NCBI RefSeq assembly: GCF_001889065.1
Contig: NZ_LWHB01000067.1
Span: forward strand, 1 to 24,992
Direction of reading: 5' to 3'
Length of the DNA: 24,992 nucleotides
From: Suttonella ornithocola
GTDB lineage: Bacteria > Pseudomonadota > Gammaproteobacteria > Cardiobacteriales > Cardiobacteriaceae
This document shows, in pieces, positions 8,819 through 15,650 of the stretch; the first letter of the stretch is position 1, and each line of letters starts with the position of its first letter. The notes beneath the pieces are model-generated. The model had not been told where the DNA came from and searched no databases. It saw only the letters and a program-made list of their open reading frames with translations. The translations under genes were made by a program, and so were the position numbers.

Positions 8819-8920
8819 CCAACTTCCAAAAAAAATGCATACAATATTAACTCAATATTCTCTTCTAAAACATAACGTTATCTCAAAGTACGACATGCAT
8901 TTTTTGGGAAGCCTGCTATA
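8814..8920. mobile_element. Putative TA-flanked inverted-repeat element at the epmA stop codon
   Basis: The unit starts TATAGCCAACTTCC and ends GGGAAGCCTGCTATA. The imperfect terminal inverted repeats are about 26 bp, including TATAGC, CTTCC, an A-run and ATGCAT. It encloses about 54 AT-rich bases with the inner palindrome ATAACGTTAT (8872-8881). Ends beginning TATAG suggest TA duplication of the IS630/Tc1 type. It has no coding capacity. A long-stem terminator for epmA is the alternative, but there is no U-tract. Confidence 0.5.
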
Positions 8921-8934
8921 TGAATACAAAATTC

Positions 8935-9063
8935 GGTAGTGGTTTGAAAAGTATGCTAAACATACTCTTACAAAAAATATTTCTCATAATATATTGATAT
9001 CTAAATGCTTAACTGCCATTGGATTATTTGATAATATTCCAGCATACTTTTCAAACCACTACC
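8935..9063. mobile_element. 129-bp MITE, copy 2, with 8-bp target duplication
   Basis: This is the same element as at 5851-5979, in the same orientation. Seven substitutions separate the copies, all internal, and six are transitions. The 23-bp terminal inverted repeats are perfect. The direct repeat CAAAATTC flanks it at 8927-8934 and 9064-9071. It ends 42 bases before the DUF202-like gene, so it forms most of that gene's upstream region. Confidence 0.93.
9009..9037 (+). promoter_or_regulatory. Candidate outward promoter inside MITE copy 2
   Basis: TTAACT (9009-9014) and TAATAT (9032-9037) are 17 bases apart, near the right end of the element and pointing at the DUF202-like gene. Each box matches consensus at 4 of 6 positions. 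The same sequence is present in copy 1. In an AT-rich genome this could arise by chance. Confidence 0.3.
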
Positions 9064-9105
9064 CAAAATTCTTATTTTCTCCCTAATGAAAAATAAAATC
9101 TCAAT

Positions 9106-9438
9106 ATGGATAACCAAACACAGCAAGATATCTTAGTCATCAACCAAATTCAGTTAGTCCTTGCAGAAAAACGAACCATTCTTTCCTTACTAAGAATTGG
9201 TATCGCTACCTTAATTTTGCCGCTATCTATTATTAGCTTTCTAATTGCCACTTCTAAATACTATGAAATCAATCATGTATGGTTATTATTGAGCATTGTT
9301 GGATGTATTAATCTAGCTTTGCTCGCTATCGCTTTTTACTTAATTTTTCATTCTATACATCGACTGAGAGATTATGACAAAATGATTGAAAACATAAAAA
9401 AAGTGCATAGTACGCTCAGTAATTTTATTAAAAATTAA
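9106..9438 (+). CDS. DUF202-like small membrane protein
   Basis: This 110-residue protein has two membrane helices (about residues 30-52 and 64-86) and a charged, cytoplasmic-looking C-terminal tail. The segment LAEKRTILSLLRIGIATLIL matches the hallmark of DUF202 (YidH-like) proteins, in which a Leu-Ala-x-Glu-Arg-Thr block precedes the first helix. The family has no assigned function. No clear ribosome site precedes the ATG, and the region before it is the MITE copy, so the original promoter may have been displaced. A good terminator follows at 9486-9511. Confidence 0.7.
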   Translation: MDNQTQQDILVINQIQLVLAEKRTILSLLRIGIATLILPLSIISFLIATSKYYEINHVWLLLSIVGCINLALLAIAFYLIFHSIHRLRDYDKMIENIKKVHSTLSNFIKN

Positions 9439-9485
9439 ACGCATCCTAAAATAAGCACTCTATATTTTGAAAAAATTATACTTTT

Positions 9486-9511
9486 AATACAATAGATTAT
9501 TGTATTTTTTT
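9486..9511 (+). terminator. Rho-independent terminator after the DUF202-like gene
   Basis: A perfect 9-bp inverted repeat (AATACAATA and TATTGTATT, loop GAT) runs into a seven-base T-tract. It lies 47 bases past the stop and before the tRNA promoter, isolating the tRNA from upstream transcription. Confidence 0.8.
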
Positions 9512-9531
9512 ATTAAAATTACGATTAAGGC

Positions 9532-9567
9532 TTAACAGCAAGTGAAAAATAGCGTATGATTGCCGCC
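9532..9567 (+). promoter_or_regulatory. Strong promoter of the tRNA-Ile2 gene
   Basis: TTAACA (9532-9537, 5 of 6) and TATGAT (9555-9560, 5 of 6) are separated by an ideal 17 bases. They are followed by the GC-rich TGCCGCC between the -10 and the expected start. A GC-rich discriminator is characteristic of stable-RNA promoters under stringent control. Confidence 0.75.
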
Positions 9568-9574
9568 TTTCTAA

Positions 9575-9651
9575 GGGCCTGTAGCTCAGTCGGTTAGAGC
9601 AGGCGACTCATAATCGCTTGGTCGGGGGTTCAAGTCCCTCCGGGCCTACCA
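9575..9651 (+). tRNA. ileX: tRNA-Ile2 (anticodon CAU, lysidine-modified, reads AUA)
   Basis: The 77 bases fold as a complete tRNA. The parts are acceptor GGGCCTG/CGGGCCT, D arm GCTC/GAGC, anticodon stem GGCGA/TCGCT with loop CTCATAA, T arm GGGGG/CCCTC with TTCAAGT, discriminator A and an encoded CCA. The CAT anticodon could mean methionine. However, the anticodon arm and variable region (GGCGA through TTGGTCG) match E. coli tRNA-Ile2, and C4-G69 and C5-G68, the pairs recognised by the lysidine synthetase TilS, are present. E. coli elongator tRNA-Met differs at all of these. No terminator is seen in the 19 bases before convergent hisF. Confidence 0.88.
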
Positions 9652-9670
9652 AATTATTCTCAAATATCTA

Positions 9671-10435
9671 TTAGGCTAAGCGAACAGTAATTCCCTTACT
9701 TGCTAAAAAAGCTTTTGCTTCTCCAACAGTATATTCACCAAAATGAAAAATACTCGCAGCTAAAACCGCATCTGCCTTCCCTTCTATAATCCCTTCTGCT
9801 AAGTGTTCAAGCGCACCTACCCCACCACTCGCAATAATAGGAACATCTACACGCTGGCTAATTTTGGATAGTAATTTATTGTCAAATCCAGATTTCGTAC
9901 CATCTTTATCCATACTAGTTACTAAAAGCTCTCCAGCACCATAGCTCACCATTTTCTCCGCCCAAACAATAGCATCCAATTCTGTTTTGTTTCGCCCACC
10001 ATGAGTAAAAATATGCCAATGATTTTCATCGGTTTGCTTAGCATCTATGGCAACAACAATACATTGATTCCCAAAATGCTCTGCCGCTTCCTTTACAAAT
10101 TCAGGGTATTTAACAGCAGCACTATTAATCGCTACTTTATCCGCTCCTGCATTAAGCAAATTGCGAATATCTTGTAGCGTTCGAACGCCTCCGCCAACGG
10201 TTAATGGAATGAAAATATTTCCCGCAACTTCTTCTACCATCTTCAGCGTTGTTTCTCTAGCATCTGACGTTGCCGTAATATCAAGAAAGGTAATTTCATC
10301 TGCACCTTGATCGTTATATCTTTTTGCGGCTTCAACAGGATCACCAGCATCACGAATATTAATAAAATTCGTTCCTTTTACTACACGACCATTATCAACA
10401 TCCAAACAAGGAATAATCCGTTTTGCTAAAGCCAT
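9671..10435 (-). CDS. hisF: Imidazole glycerol phosphate synthase cyclase subunit HisF
   Basis: HisF uses ammonia delivered by HisH to convert PRFAR into imidazole glycerol phosphate and AICAR, linking histidine and purine synthesis. The 254-residue beta/alpha-barrel has the expected catalytic aspartates: Asp12 in [13 protein letters not shown] and Asp131 in VVAIDAK. Phosphate-binding loops are seen in LTVGGGVRT and [19 protein letters not shown] lies just upstream of the ATG. The only histidine gene here is hisF. The gene 14 bases upstream is a glutamine amidotransferase of a different type from HisH, so the histidine operon is scattered in this genome. Confidence 0.96.
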   Translation of the reverse strand: MALAKRIIPCLDVDNGRVVKGTNFINIRDAGDPVEAAKRYNDQGADEITFLDITATSDARETTLKMVEEVAGNIFIPLTVGGGVRTLQDIRNLLNAGADKVAINSAAVKYPEFVKEAAEHFGNQCIVVAIDAKQTDENHWHIFTHGGRNKTELDAIVWAEKMVSYGAGELLVTSMDKDGTKSGFDNKLLSKISQRVDVPIIASGGVGALEHLAEGIIEGKADAVLAASIFHFGEYTVGEAKAFLASKGITVRLA

Positions 10436-10449
10436 TTCTTATCCTCTTC

Positions 10450-11160
10450 TTACTTTATCATCAACCAATAATCTATAAATTTATCCAACCAAGCACTGAT
10501 TTCTGGTGTGTAATTTTCATAATCTCTAAGCTGCATTGGCACCGTCTGTGCACCAGGACCTGCTAATTCTTCTGGATCACGTTCATGCCAATGACGAATT
10601 TGTTCTAGTGTTGCTTCAGGATGAAACTGGAAGCCATAAGCCCTTTCTGCAATTCTAAATGCTTGGTTAGGATAAAGGTCGCTTGCTGCGAGTTTTATCG
10701 CATTTTCTGGAATCGTAAATCCTTCGTTATGCCATTGGAAAAATTTTTCTGGTGCATCTGCAAAGATTTCCATAAAGCCATCTACAGTGGGATATAAATT
10801 ATAATAACCAATTTCTACATATTGCTCATGGTGTCGAGTAATTTCTCCACCAAATGCTCTTGCTAATAACTGAGCACCTAAACAAATTCCTAAATAAGGT
10901 TTACCACTTTCCACATATTGACGAATCCACCTTAATTCTTCTTTTAGTGGTTTACAAACGGTATTACAATCATTAACGCTCATTTTTCCGCCAAAAACGA
11001 CTACTGCCTCGTATGCATGAATATCTGTTGGTAAAGCCTCACCACATAAATGGCAACAACGTTCTAGCTGATACCCTTTTAACTGAAGTTTTTCTCCGAT
11101 TAAACCTGTATGTCCATTAGGATTATGGAGTAAGAATAAAATACGTTTCGACATATTCAT
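10450..11160 (-). CDS. Class I glutamine amidotransferase (GMP synthase-like domain protein)
   Basis: This stand-alone class I glutamine amidotransferase has about 236 residues. The catalytic Cys93 is in GICLGAQLLA, and His180 with Glu182 are in GFQFHPEAT, a complete triad. An FFQWHNEGF motif before the His is typical of the GMP-synthase-like group. HisH enzymes are shorter (about 200 residues) and carry different signatures, so I do not call this hisH. The C-terminal extension (ELAGPGAQTVPMQLRDYE...) lies outside the core. The acceptor substrate is unknown. It lies 14 bases upstream of hisF, and the hisF ribosome site overlaps its last codons. A GTG at 11163 and an ATG at 11154 are alternative starts, and none has a strong ribosome site. 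Confidence 0.82.
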   Translation of the reverse strand: MNMSKRILFLLHNPNGHTGLIGEKLQLKGYQLERCCHLCGEALPTDIHAYEAVVVFGGKMSVNDCNTVCKPLKEELRWIRQYVESGKPYLGICLGAQLLARAFGGEITRHHEQYVEIGYYNLYPTVDGFMEIFADAPEKFFQWHNEGFTIPENAIKLAASDLYPNQAFRIAERAYGFQFHPEATLEQIRHWHERDPEELAGPGAQTVPMQLRDYENYTPEISAWLDKFIDYWLMIK

Positions 11161-11196
11161 CACTTTTCAAAAGAACTATCATGCCTTATCACACAT

Positions 11197-11219
11197 TAAC
11201 TAACCATTCGGTTTAGTTA
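11197..11219. terminator. Hairpin between rnfE and the amidotransferase gene
   Basis: TAACTAACC and GGTTTAGTTA pair around an ATTC loop with one bulge. It lies 22 bases past the rnfE stop and may end or attenuate that transcript before the next gene. There is no U-tract on the minus strand. Confidence 0.35.
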
Positions 11220-11240
11220 TAGCCTTATTACCAAGTCTTT

Positions 11241-11945
11241 TTAAGAAGATAAGGGGTTACTCACACCGGGCGGACGATTATACGCATTTCTATGCCGAAT
11301 ACATCTTCTCTCTAACAAGGCATCTATCATATTTTTGCCAGCAATCAGTAATCCATAACAAATAAAGGCGCCAGCAGGTAAAGCTGCGAGAATTATTCCC
11401 ATATCAATTTTTACAACTTGAATTTCCCAATTTTTAGCGATTGAACCGAATAAAATATCCGCACCTGAGAATAAAGTCCCATTTGCCAAAACTTCTCTCA
11501 TCGCACCAAGCATAAGCAAAACTAAGGCAAATCCCAATCCCATCACCACGCCATCTAATAAAGCATATTTGATTGGATTTTTAACGGCATAAGCTTCAGC
11601 ACGTGCAATAATGGCACAGTTTGTCACAATCAATGGAAGATAAATTCCCAAACTCTGATACAGTGGATAAAGATAACCTTCTATAAGAAGCTGGCAAAGC
11701 GTTACCGCACTAGCAATCAATAATACAAAAACCGGAATACGAATTTCTGGTTTTAACCATTGTTTAGTACCTGAAACTAATACATTTGACAATCCCATTA
11801 CAAAAATAGTCGCCAATCCCAAGCCTAAAGCGTTAACCACCGTATTCGAGACTGCCAATAAAGGGCATAATCCTAAAATCTGTACTAAAGCTGGATTATT
11901 ACTCCATAATCCATTATTAATGAGTTTTTTTGCTTCTTCATTCAT
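11241..11945 (-). CDS. rnfE: Rnf electron transport complex subunit E
   Basis: RnfE is an integral membrane subunit of the Rnf complex (Rsx in E. coli), which couples ferredoxin:NAD+ electron transfer to ion movement across the inner membrane. The 234 residues start with the diagnostic [25 protein letters not shown] and contain about six hydrophobic helices. The segment [18 protein letters not shown] includes the conserved Thr-Asn-Cys motif seen in RnfA and Rnf[11 protein letters not shown] near the N-terminus separates it from RnfA. The ATG overlaps the rnfG stop by 8 bases, so the two are co-translated. Confidence 0.94.
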   Translation of the reverse strand: MNEEAKKLINNGLWSNNPALVQILGLCPLLAVSNTVVNALGLGLATIFVMGLSNVLVSGTKQWLKPEIRIPVFVLLIASAVTLCQLLIEGYLYPLYQSLGIYLPLIVTNCAIIARAEAYAVKNPIKYALLDGVVMGLGFALVLLMLGAMREVLANGTLFSGADILFGSIAKNWEIQVVKIDMGIILAALPAGAFICYGLLIAGKNMIDALLERRCIRHRNAYNRPPGVSNPLSS

Positions 11946-12534
11946 GAGATTTATGCTCTTCTTGCCAGTCTTTCAATACCTGTCCAACTAAATTAACAAC
12001 TGCACGTGGCGTAATCGTTGCGCCTGTAAAAGCATCAAAATCACCGCCATCTTTTTTGACTAAGAATTTTTTGCTGTTCAAACTCTGATGCTTAAAACTT
12101 TCTATCCAGTCAGATTTATTAGCATCAATCTTATCTCCTAAACCGGGAGTTTCTTGATGAGACAATACCCGCACACCGATAAGCGTACGATTGTCTGGCG
12201 CAATGGCAATTAACAAGGTGATATTACCATTGTACCCCTTATCGGTATGTGCCTTAATAAAGGTCGCAATTAGCTTGTCATTATATTGAATGGGATAAAT
12301 TTCAACTGGTAACTGATTGAGTAAAACCTTTTTAGGATGCTTAAACTGTTCTACCTCTAATTTTTCATTAGGTAACAGCGCTTGAAACTGTGCAAGTAAG
12401 GCCTTTTCTTGTTGTGCTTTTATACTAGGAGAAACGAGAAAATAAACACTGCTCAATGCCAATAAACAAACGGTAGCGAATATACCGAGTCGCTGCATTG
12501 ATAAGAAAATAAAGTGGGATGCATTTTTAGTCAT
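11938..12534 (-). CDS. rnfG: Rnf electron transport complex subunit G (FMN-binding)
   Basis: RnfG is a membrane-anchored subunit with its FMN-binding domain outside the inner membrane. The 198-residue protein has one N-terminal membrane helix (about 15-35). An FMN_bind domain follows, with [11 protein letters not shown] at about 126-136. The flavin attachment motif TGAT (170-173) has Thr173 as the expected site of the covalent phosphoester bond to FMN. In most genomes rnfG lies between rnfD and rnfE in rnfABCDGE. Here rnfG is the first gene, with a 297-base divergent intergenic region before it, so rnfABCD must be elsewhere. Confidence 0.93.
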   Translation of the reverse strand: MTKNASHFIFLSMQRLGIFATVCLLALSSVYFLVSPSIKAQQEKALLAQFQALLPNEKLEVEQFKHPKKVLLNQLPVEIYPIQYNDKLIATFIKAHTDKGYNGNITLLIAIAPDNRTLIGVRVLSHQETPGLGDKIDANKSDWIESFKHQSLNSKKFLVKKDGGDFDAFTGATITPRAVVNLVGQVLKDWQEEHKSHE

Positions 12535-12737
12535 TTAATTATCATACGCTGCTTATCTTTTTCTGGCTAGTTTTAGAAAATATTACGCTTTTTAAGTAAC
12601 TAATTTCTTTGATATATTTAAGAATATATCATAAAAAACAGAAAAGTTTCATATCATTTTCGTCCACATTTGTTGATGCCATTTAGCATTAAATTAAATA
12701 AATTTGCCATTTATGGTAATCATTTATCACAAACACA

Positions 12738-12765
12738 TTGCAAAATATAATAATTTGTTTATGAT
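12738..12765 (+). promoter_or_regulatory. Candidate manXYZ promoter
   Basis: TTGCAA (12738-12743, 4 of 6) and TATGAT (12760-12765, 5 of 6) are 16 bases apart. Transcription would begin near 12772, giving a leader of about 60 bases before manX, whose AGGAG site is at 12822-12826. Confidence 0.5.
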
Positions 12766-12792
12766 TTCCTCATAAATTGACAACGTCAATTT
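12758..12792 (+). promoter_or_regulatory. Two overlapping palindromes, candidate operators of manXYZ
   Basis: TTTATGA-ttTCC-TCATAAA (12758-12776, 7-bp arms) overlaps the -10 box. AAATTGAC-aac-GTCAATTT (12774-12792, 8-bp arms) sits at the predicted transcription start, and the two share three bases. Both have perfect arms with short spacers, the shape expected for dimeric repressor sites. The regulator is not in this window. Confidence 0.45.
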
Positions 12793-12831
12793 TATAAAGC
12801 TTTTCAATAAACCAATCAATTAGGAGTAAGC

Positions 12832-13872
12832 ATGAGTGTTGCCGTTTTAATCACAACACACGGTCATGCAGCCGAACCTTTGCGCAAAACAGCGGAAATG
12901 ATTATCGGTGAGCAAGAAAACTTAGTCTGCCTAGAATTTGTCCCCGGTGAAAATGGAGAAGTTCTTGCGCAAAAAATGCGTGATGCTTTAAATACCTTAG
13001 ATACCGCTAATGGCGTACTCTTTTTAGTTGACTTATGGGGTGGAACTCCCTTCAATGCCGCCTCAAAAGTTAGTAGTGAAATTGAACGCGCGGATGTTGT
13101 TACTGGCGTTAACATCCCAATGTTAGTTGAAACACTAATGGCAAGAGATGATACTGATGATTTAAAAGAATTAGTAAACACCGCTTTACAATCTGGCGCT
13201 GAAGGGGTTAAAGCTTTAAATACTCAAGCTACCCCCACAGTATCTACACAGAAAACAGCTGAATCTAAGCCAATAGTGAGTCAAAATTCATCTAATGAAA
13301 ACTTTGATGAAAATGACCCTGAGATTATTAAACTACGTGAAGAAGAATCTAAGCAAGTAAAAGATGGACCTCATATGGCACTTGGCTTATTGCGTATTGA
13401 TGATCGTCTTATTCATGGACAAGTTGCCACACGTTGGACAAAAGAAACAGAGGTTAATCGAATTATTGTTGTTAATGACGATGTCGCTAAAGACAAAATG
13501 CGTACTACGATGCTTAAACAAGCGGTTCCCAATGGGGTAACCGCACACACTGTTAGCATTGACAAAATGATTCGTGTTTTTAATAACCCTGAATATGCAA
13601 ATGATCGTGTAATGCTACTTTTCACGAACGCGACAGATGTATTGCGTCTTTTTGAGCGCGGAATGCCAATTAAATCTGTAAACATTGGCGGTATGGCTTA
13701 TAAAGAAGGTCGAACAATGTTAGATATGTCAGTATCTGTCAATGATGATGACGTTAAAGCTTTTGAAAAACTTAATGAAGCTGGCGTAGAATTAGAAGTG
13801 AGAAAAGTTTCTAATGACAATAAAGTCAATATTATGAACCTACTCAAAGATAAATATTATCGGAAAAATTAA
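12832..13872 (+). CDS. manX: PTS mannose-type transporter subunit IIAB
   Basis: This cytoplasmic protein accepts phosphate from HPr on its IIA domain, passes it to the IIB domain, and then to sugar crossing through IIC-IID. The 346 residues align with E. coli ManX. The IIA domain (1-130) has its phosphorylated His10 in ITTHGHAAE plus the conserved FVPGENGE, FLVDLWGGTPFNAAS and GVNIPMLVETLMARDD segments. The IIB domain (about 183-346) has its phosphorylated His195 in RIDDRLIHGQVATRWTKE. The linker (131-182) is Ser/Thr/Asn-rich then acidic, unlike the Ala-Pro linker of E. coli. AGGAG lies 5 bases before the ATG. It is the first gene of manXYZ. Confidence 0.96.
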   Translation: MSVAVLITTHGHAAEPLRKTAEMIIGEQENLVCLEFVPGENGEVLAQKMRDALNTLDTANGVLFLVDLWGGTPFNAASKVSSEIERADVVTGVNIPMLVETLMARDDTDDLKELVNTALQSGAEGVKALNTQATPTVSTQKTAESKPIVSQNSSNENFDENDPEIIKLREEESKQVKDGPHMALGLLRIDDRLIHGQVATRWTKETEVNRIIVVNDDVAKDKMRTTMLKQAVPNGVTAHTVSIDKMIRVFNNPEYANDRVMLLFTNATDVLRLFERGMPIKSVNIGGMAYKEGRTMLDMSVSVNDDDVKAFEKLNEAGVELEVRKVSNDNKVNIMNLLKDKYYRKN

Positions 13873-13883
13873 GGAAAAAATTT

Positions 13884-14687
13884 ATGGATATTAATATTAT
13901 TCAGCTTATTTTACTTTTCGTCGTAGCTTTTCTCGCTGGAATGGAAGGCGTACTAGATGAGTTTCAATTTCACCAACCTATTGTTGCTTGTACATTGGTA
14001 GGATTAGTTTTAGGTGATTTAAAAACTGGTATTATTTTAGGCGGAACTCTACAGCTAATCGCACTTGGTTGGATGAACATTGGCGCAGCAATTGCACCAG
14101 ATGCCGCTTTAGCTTCTATTGTCTCCGCTATTTTGGTCATTGCTGGAAAGCAAGATATCAATACAGGTATTGCGCTTGCTATTCCATTAGCAACAGCTGG
14201 TACGCTTTTAACTGTTTTAATTCGTACTATTACGGTTGCAATCCAACATATGGCAGATAAATCTGTAGAAGATGGTAGTCTTTCACGTATCACTAGATTA
14301 CATTTGAGCGCACTAATGCTACAAGGTTTACGCATTGCAGTGCCTGCAATACTTGTTGCACTTGCTGTTAATACAACTGGTGTGCAAGACGCGTTAGAAA
14401 AAATTCCTCAATGGGTTGTTGATGGCTTAAAAGTTGGCGGTGGTATTATCGTAGTTGTTGGTTATGCAATGGTTATCAATATGATTCGCGCACCCGGTAT
14501 GATGATGTTTTTTATTGTAGGTTTTGTTATTGCAGCGTTTCTCAAATTCAACCTAATTGGTTTTGGAGTCATTGGATTTGCCATTGCTTATTTTTATATT
14601 CGCTTACACCCCAAATACTATCAGGGCTTAAATCAAACTATACCAACAGCTAATCGCGCTAGTAAGCTAGATAACCAATTAGATTAA
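13884..14687 (+). CDS. manY: PTS mannose-type transporter subunit IIC
   Basis: IIC is one of two integral membrane subunits that form the sugar channel of the mannose-family PTS. The 267 residues contain the family segments GMEGVLDEFQFHQPIVACTLVGLVLGDLKTGIILGGTLQLIALGWMNIGAAIAPD (about residues 19-73) and multiple hydrophobic helices. The length matches E. coli ManY (266). An AGGAA site precedes the ATG, 11 bases after manX. Mannose-family transporters often also carry glucose, glucosamine or N-acetylglucosamine, so exact sugar range cannot be read from sequence. Confidence 0.95.
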   Translation: MDINIIQLILLFVVAFLAGMEGVLDEFQFHQPIVACTLVGLVLGDLKTGIILGGTLQLIALGWMNIGAAIAPDAALASIVSAILVIAGKQDINTGIALAIPLATAGTLLTVLIRTITVAIQHMADKSVEDGSLSRITRLHLSALMLQGLRIAVPAILVALAVNTTGVQDALEKIPQWVVDGLKVGGGIIVVVGYAMVINMIRAPGMMMFFIVGFVIAAFLKFNLIGFGVIGFAIAYFYIRLHPKYYQGLNQTIPTANRASKLDNQLD

Positions 14688-14697
14688 GGAGCAAACC

Positions 14698-15591
14698 ATG
14701 GAACAAACAACTGATTTAAATAAAACCTCTATGCAAGCTGTCAAGCTGACTCAGAGCGATTTTAACGCCGCATTCATCCGCTCTAATTTCTTACAAGCAT
14801 CATGGAACTTTGAACGGATGCAAGCCTTAGGCTACTGCTTTCAAATGGTACCTATTATCAAGCGTCTTTATCCTGATCAAAATTCTCCAGAACGTAAAGC
14901 TGCTATTAAGCGTCATTTAGAGTTTTATAATACTCATCCCTATATGACTGCACCTATTTTAGGTGTCAATCTAGCAATGGAAGAAGAACGTGCTAATGGT
15001 GCAGATATTGATGATGCTGCAATTAACGGAATGAAAGTGGGCTTGATGGGGCCATTAGCAGGCGTTGGTGACCCTATTTTTTGGGCAACTGTGCGCCCTG
15101 TATTAGGAGCTTTAGGTGCTAGCTTTGCGCTTTCTGGTAGTATTGTAGGACCGCTACTTTTCTTTATTGGTTTTAACCTCATCCGTCTTGCTATGCGCTT
15201 TTACACCATGAAAATCGGTTACCGTGAAGGTTTAAATATTGTTGGTAATATGGGGGGCGGTCTGTTACAAAAGCTCACCGAAGGTGCCTCTATTATGGGG
15301 CTATTCATTATGGGAGTTCTTGTTAACCAATGGACACATATCAACATTCCGCTCAAAATAGGGCAAGATACTGAAATTCAGCAATTAGTTGATGGTGTAA
15401 TGACTACTCAAGTTAACGTTGCGCCGACTGTGCAACAAATTCTAGACCAGCTAATGCCTGGTCTAGCGGCATTAGGTTGTACATGGGCATGTATGGCGCT
15501 TCTAAAACGCGGTATCAATGCACTATGGCTAATTTTAGGTATTTTTGTTATCGGCTTAATTGGCTATAAATACGGTATTCTTGGTTTATAA
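14698..15591 (+). CDS. manZ: PTS mannose-type transporter subunit IID
   Basis: IID is the membrane partner of IIC and is found only in the mannose PTS family. The 297 residues show the family pattern: RSNFLQASWNFERMQALGYCFQMVPIIKRLYP near the N-terminus, FYNTHPYMTAPILGVNLAMEEERANG, then GMKVGLMGPLAGVGDPIFWATVRPVLGALGAS. Membrane helices and a C-terminal hydrophobic end follow. AGGAG precedes the ATG, 10 bases after manY. A strong terminator follows, so manXYZ is the main unit. Confidence 0.96.
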   Translation: MEQTTDLNKTSMQAVKLTQSDFNAAFIRSNFLQASWNFERMQALGYCFQMVPIIKRLYPDQNSPERKAAIKRHLEFYNTHPYMTAPILGVNLAMEEERANGADIDDAAINGMKVGLMGPLAGVGDPIFWATVRPVLGALGASFALSGSIVGPLLFFIGFNLIRLAMRFYTMKIGYREGLNIVGNMGGGLLQKLTEGASIMGLFIMGVLVNQWTHINIPLKIGQDTEIQQLVDGVMTTQVNVAPTVQQILDQLMPGLAALGCTWACMALLKRGINALWLILGIFVIGLIGYKYGILGL

Positions 15592-15610
15592 GCCTTTCAA
15601 CTCTTTATCG

Positions 15611-15640
15611 CCCCTCTAATTTTTAGAGGGGTTCTTTTTT
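15611..15640 (+). terminator. Rho-independent terminator of manXYZ
   Basis: The 9-bp stem CCCCTCTAA/TTAGAGGGG with a TTT loop is followed by TTCTTTTTT, 20 bases past the manZ stop. It lies directly before the yobD ribosome site (AGGAGAG), so yobD is either reached by partial read-through or has a weak separate promoter. Confidence 0.9.
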
Positions 15641-15650
15641 AGGAGAGAAA

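Larger units (their letters stand above)
12535..12831. other. Divergent intergenic region between rnfG and manX
   Basis: This 297-base, very AT-rich stretch contains no gene. It holds a perfect 8-bp hairpin near the rnfG side (GATATATT-TAAG-AATATATC), a promoter and two palindromes next to manX listed separately, and a possible CRP half-site (TATCACA, 12725-12731). No clear rnfG promoter could be picked out. Confidence 0.6.

Noticed and set aside
5851..9063. The two MITE copies as ends of one composite transposon carrying DUF1444, NYN and epmA
   Set aside because: Each copy has its own matching 8-bp target duplication on both sides, so they inserted independently. A composite unit would show a single duplication at the outer ends only.
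10450..11160. Calling the amidotransferase hisH because it precedes hisF
   Set aside because: It is longer than HisH, has GMP-synthase-like motifs and a C-terminal extension, and lacks the expected HisH signatures.
12535..12831. A full CRP site upstream of manX
   Set aside because: Only a half-site (TATCACA) is present; the other half does not match at the required spacing.
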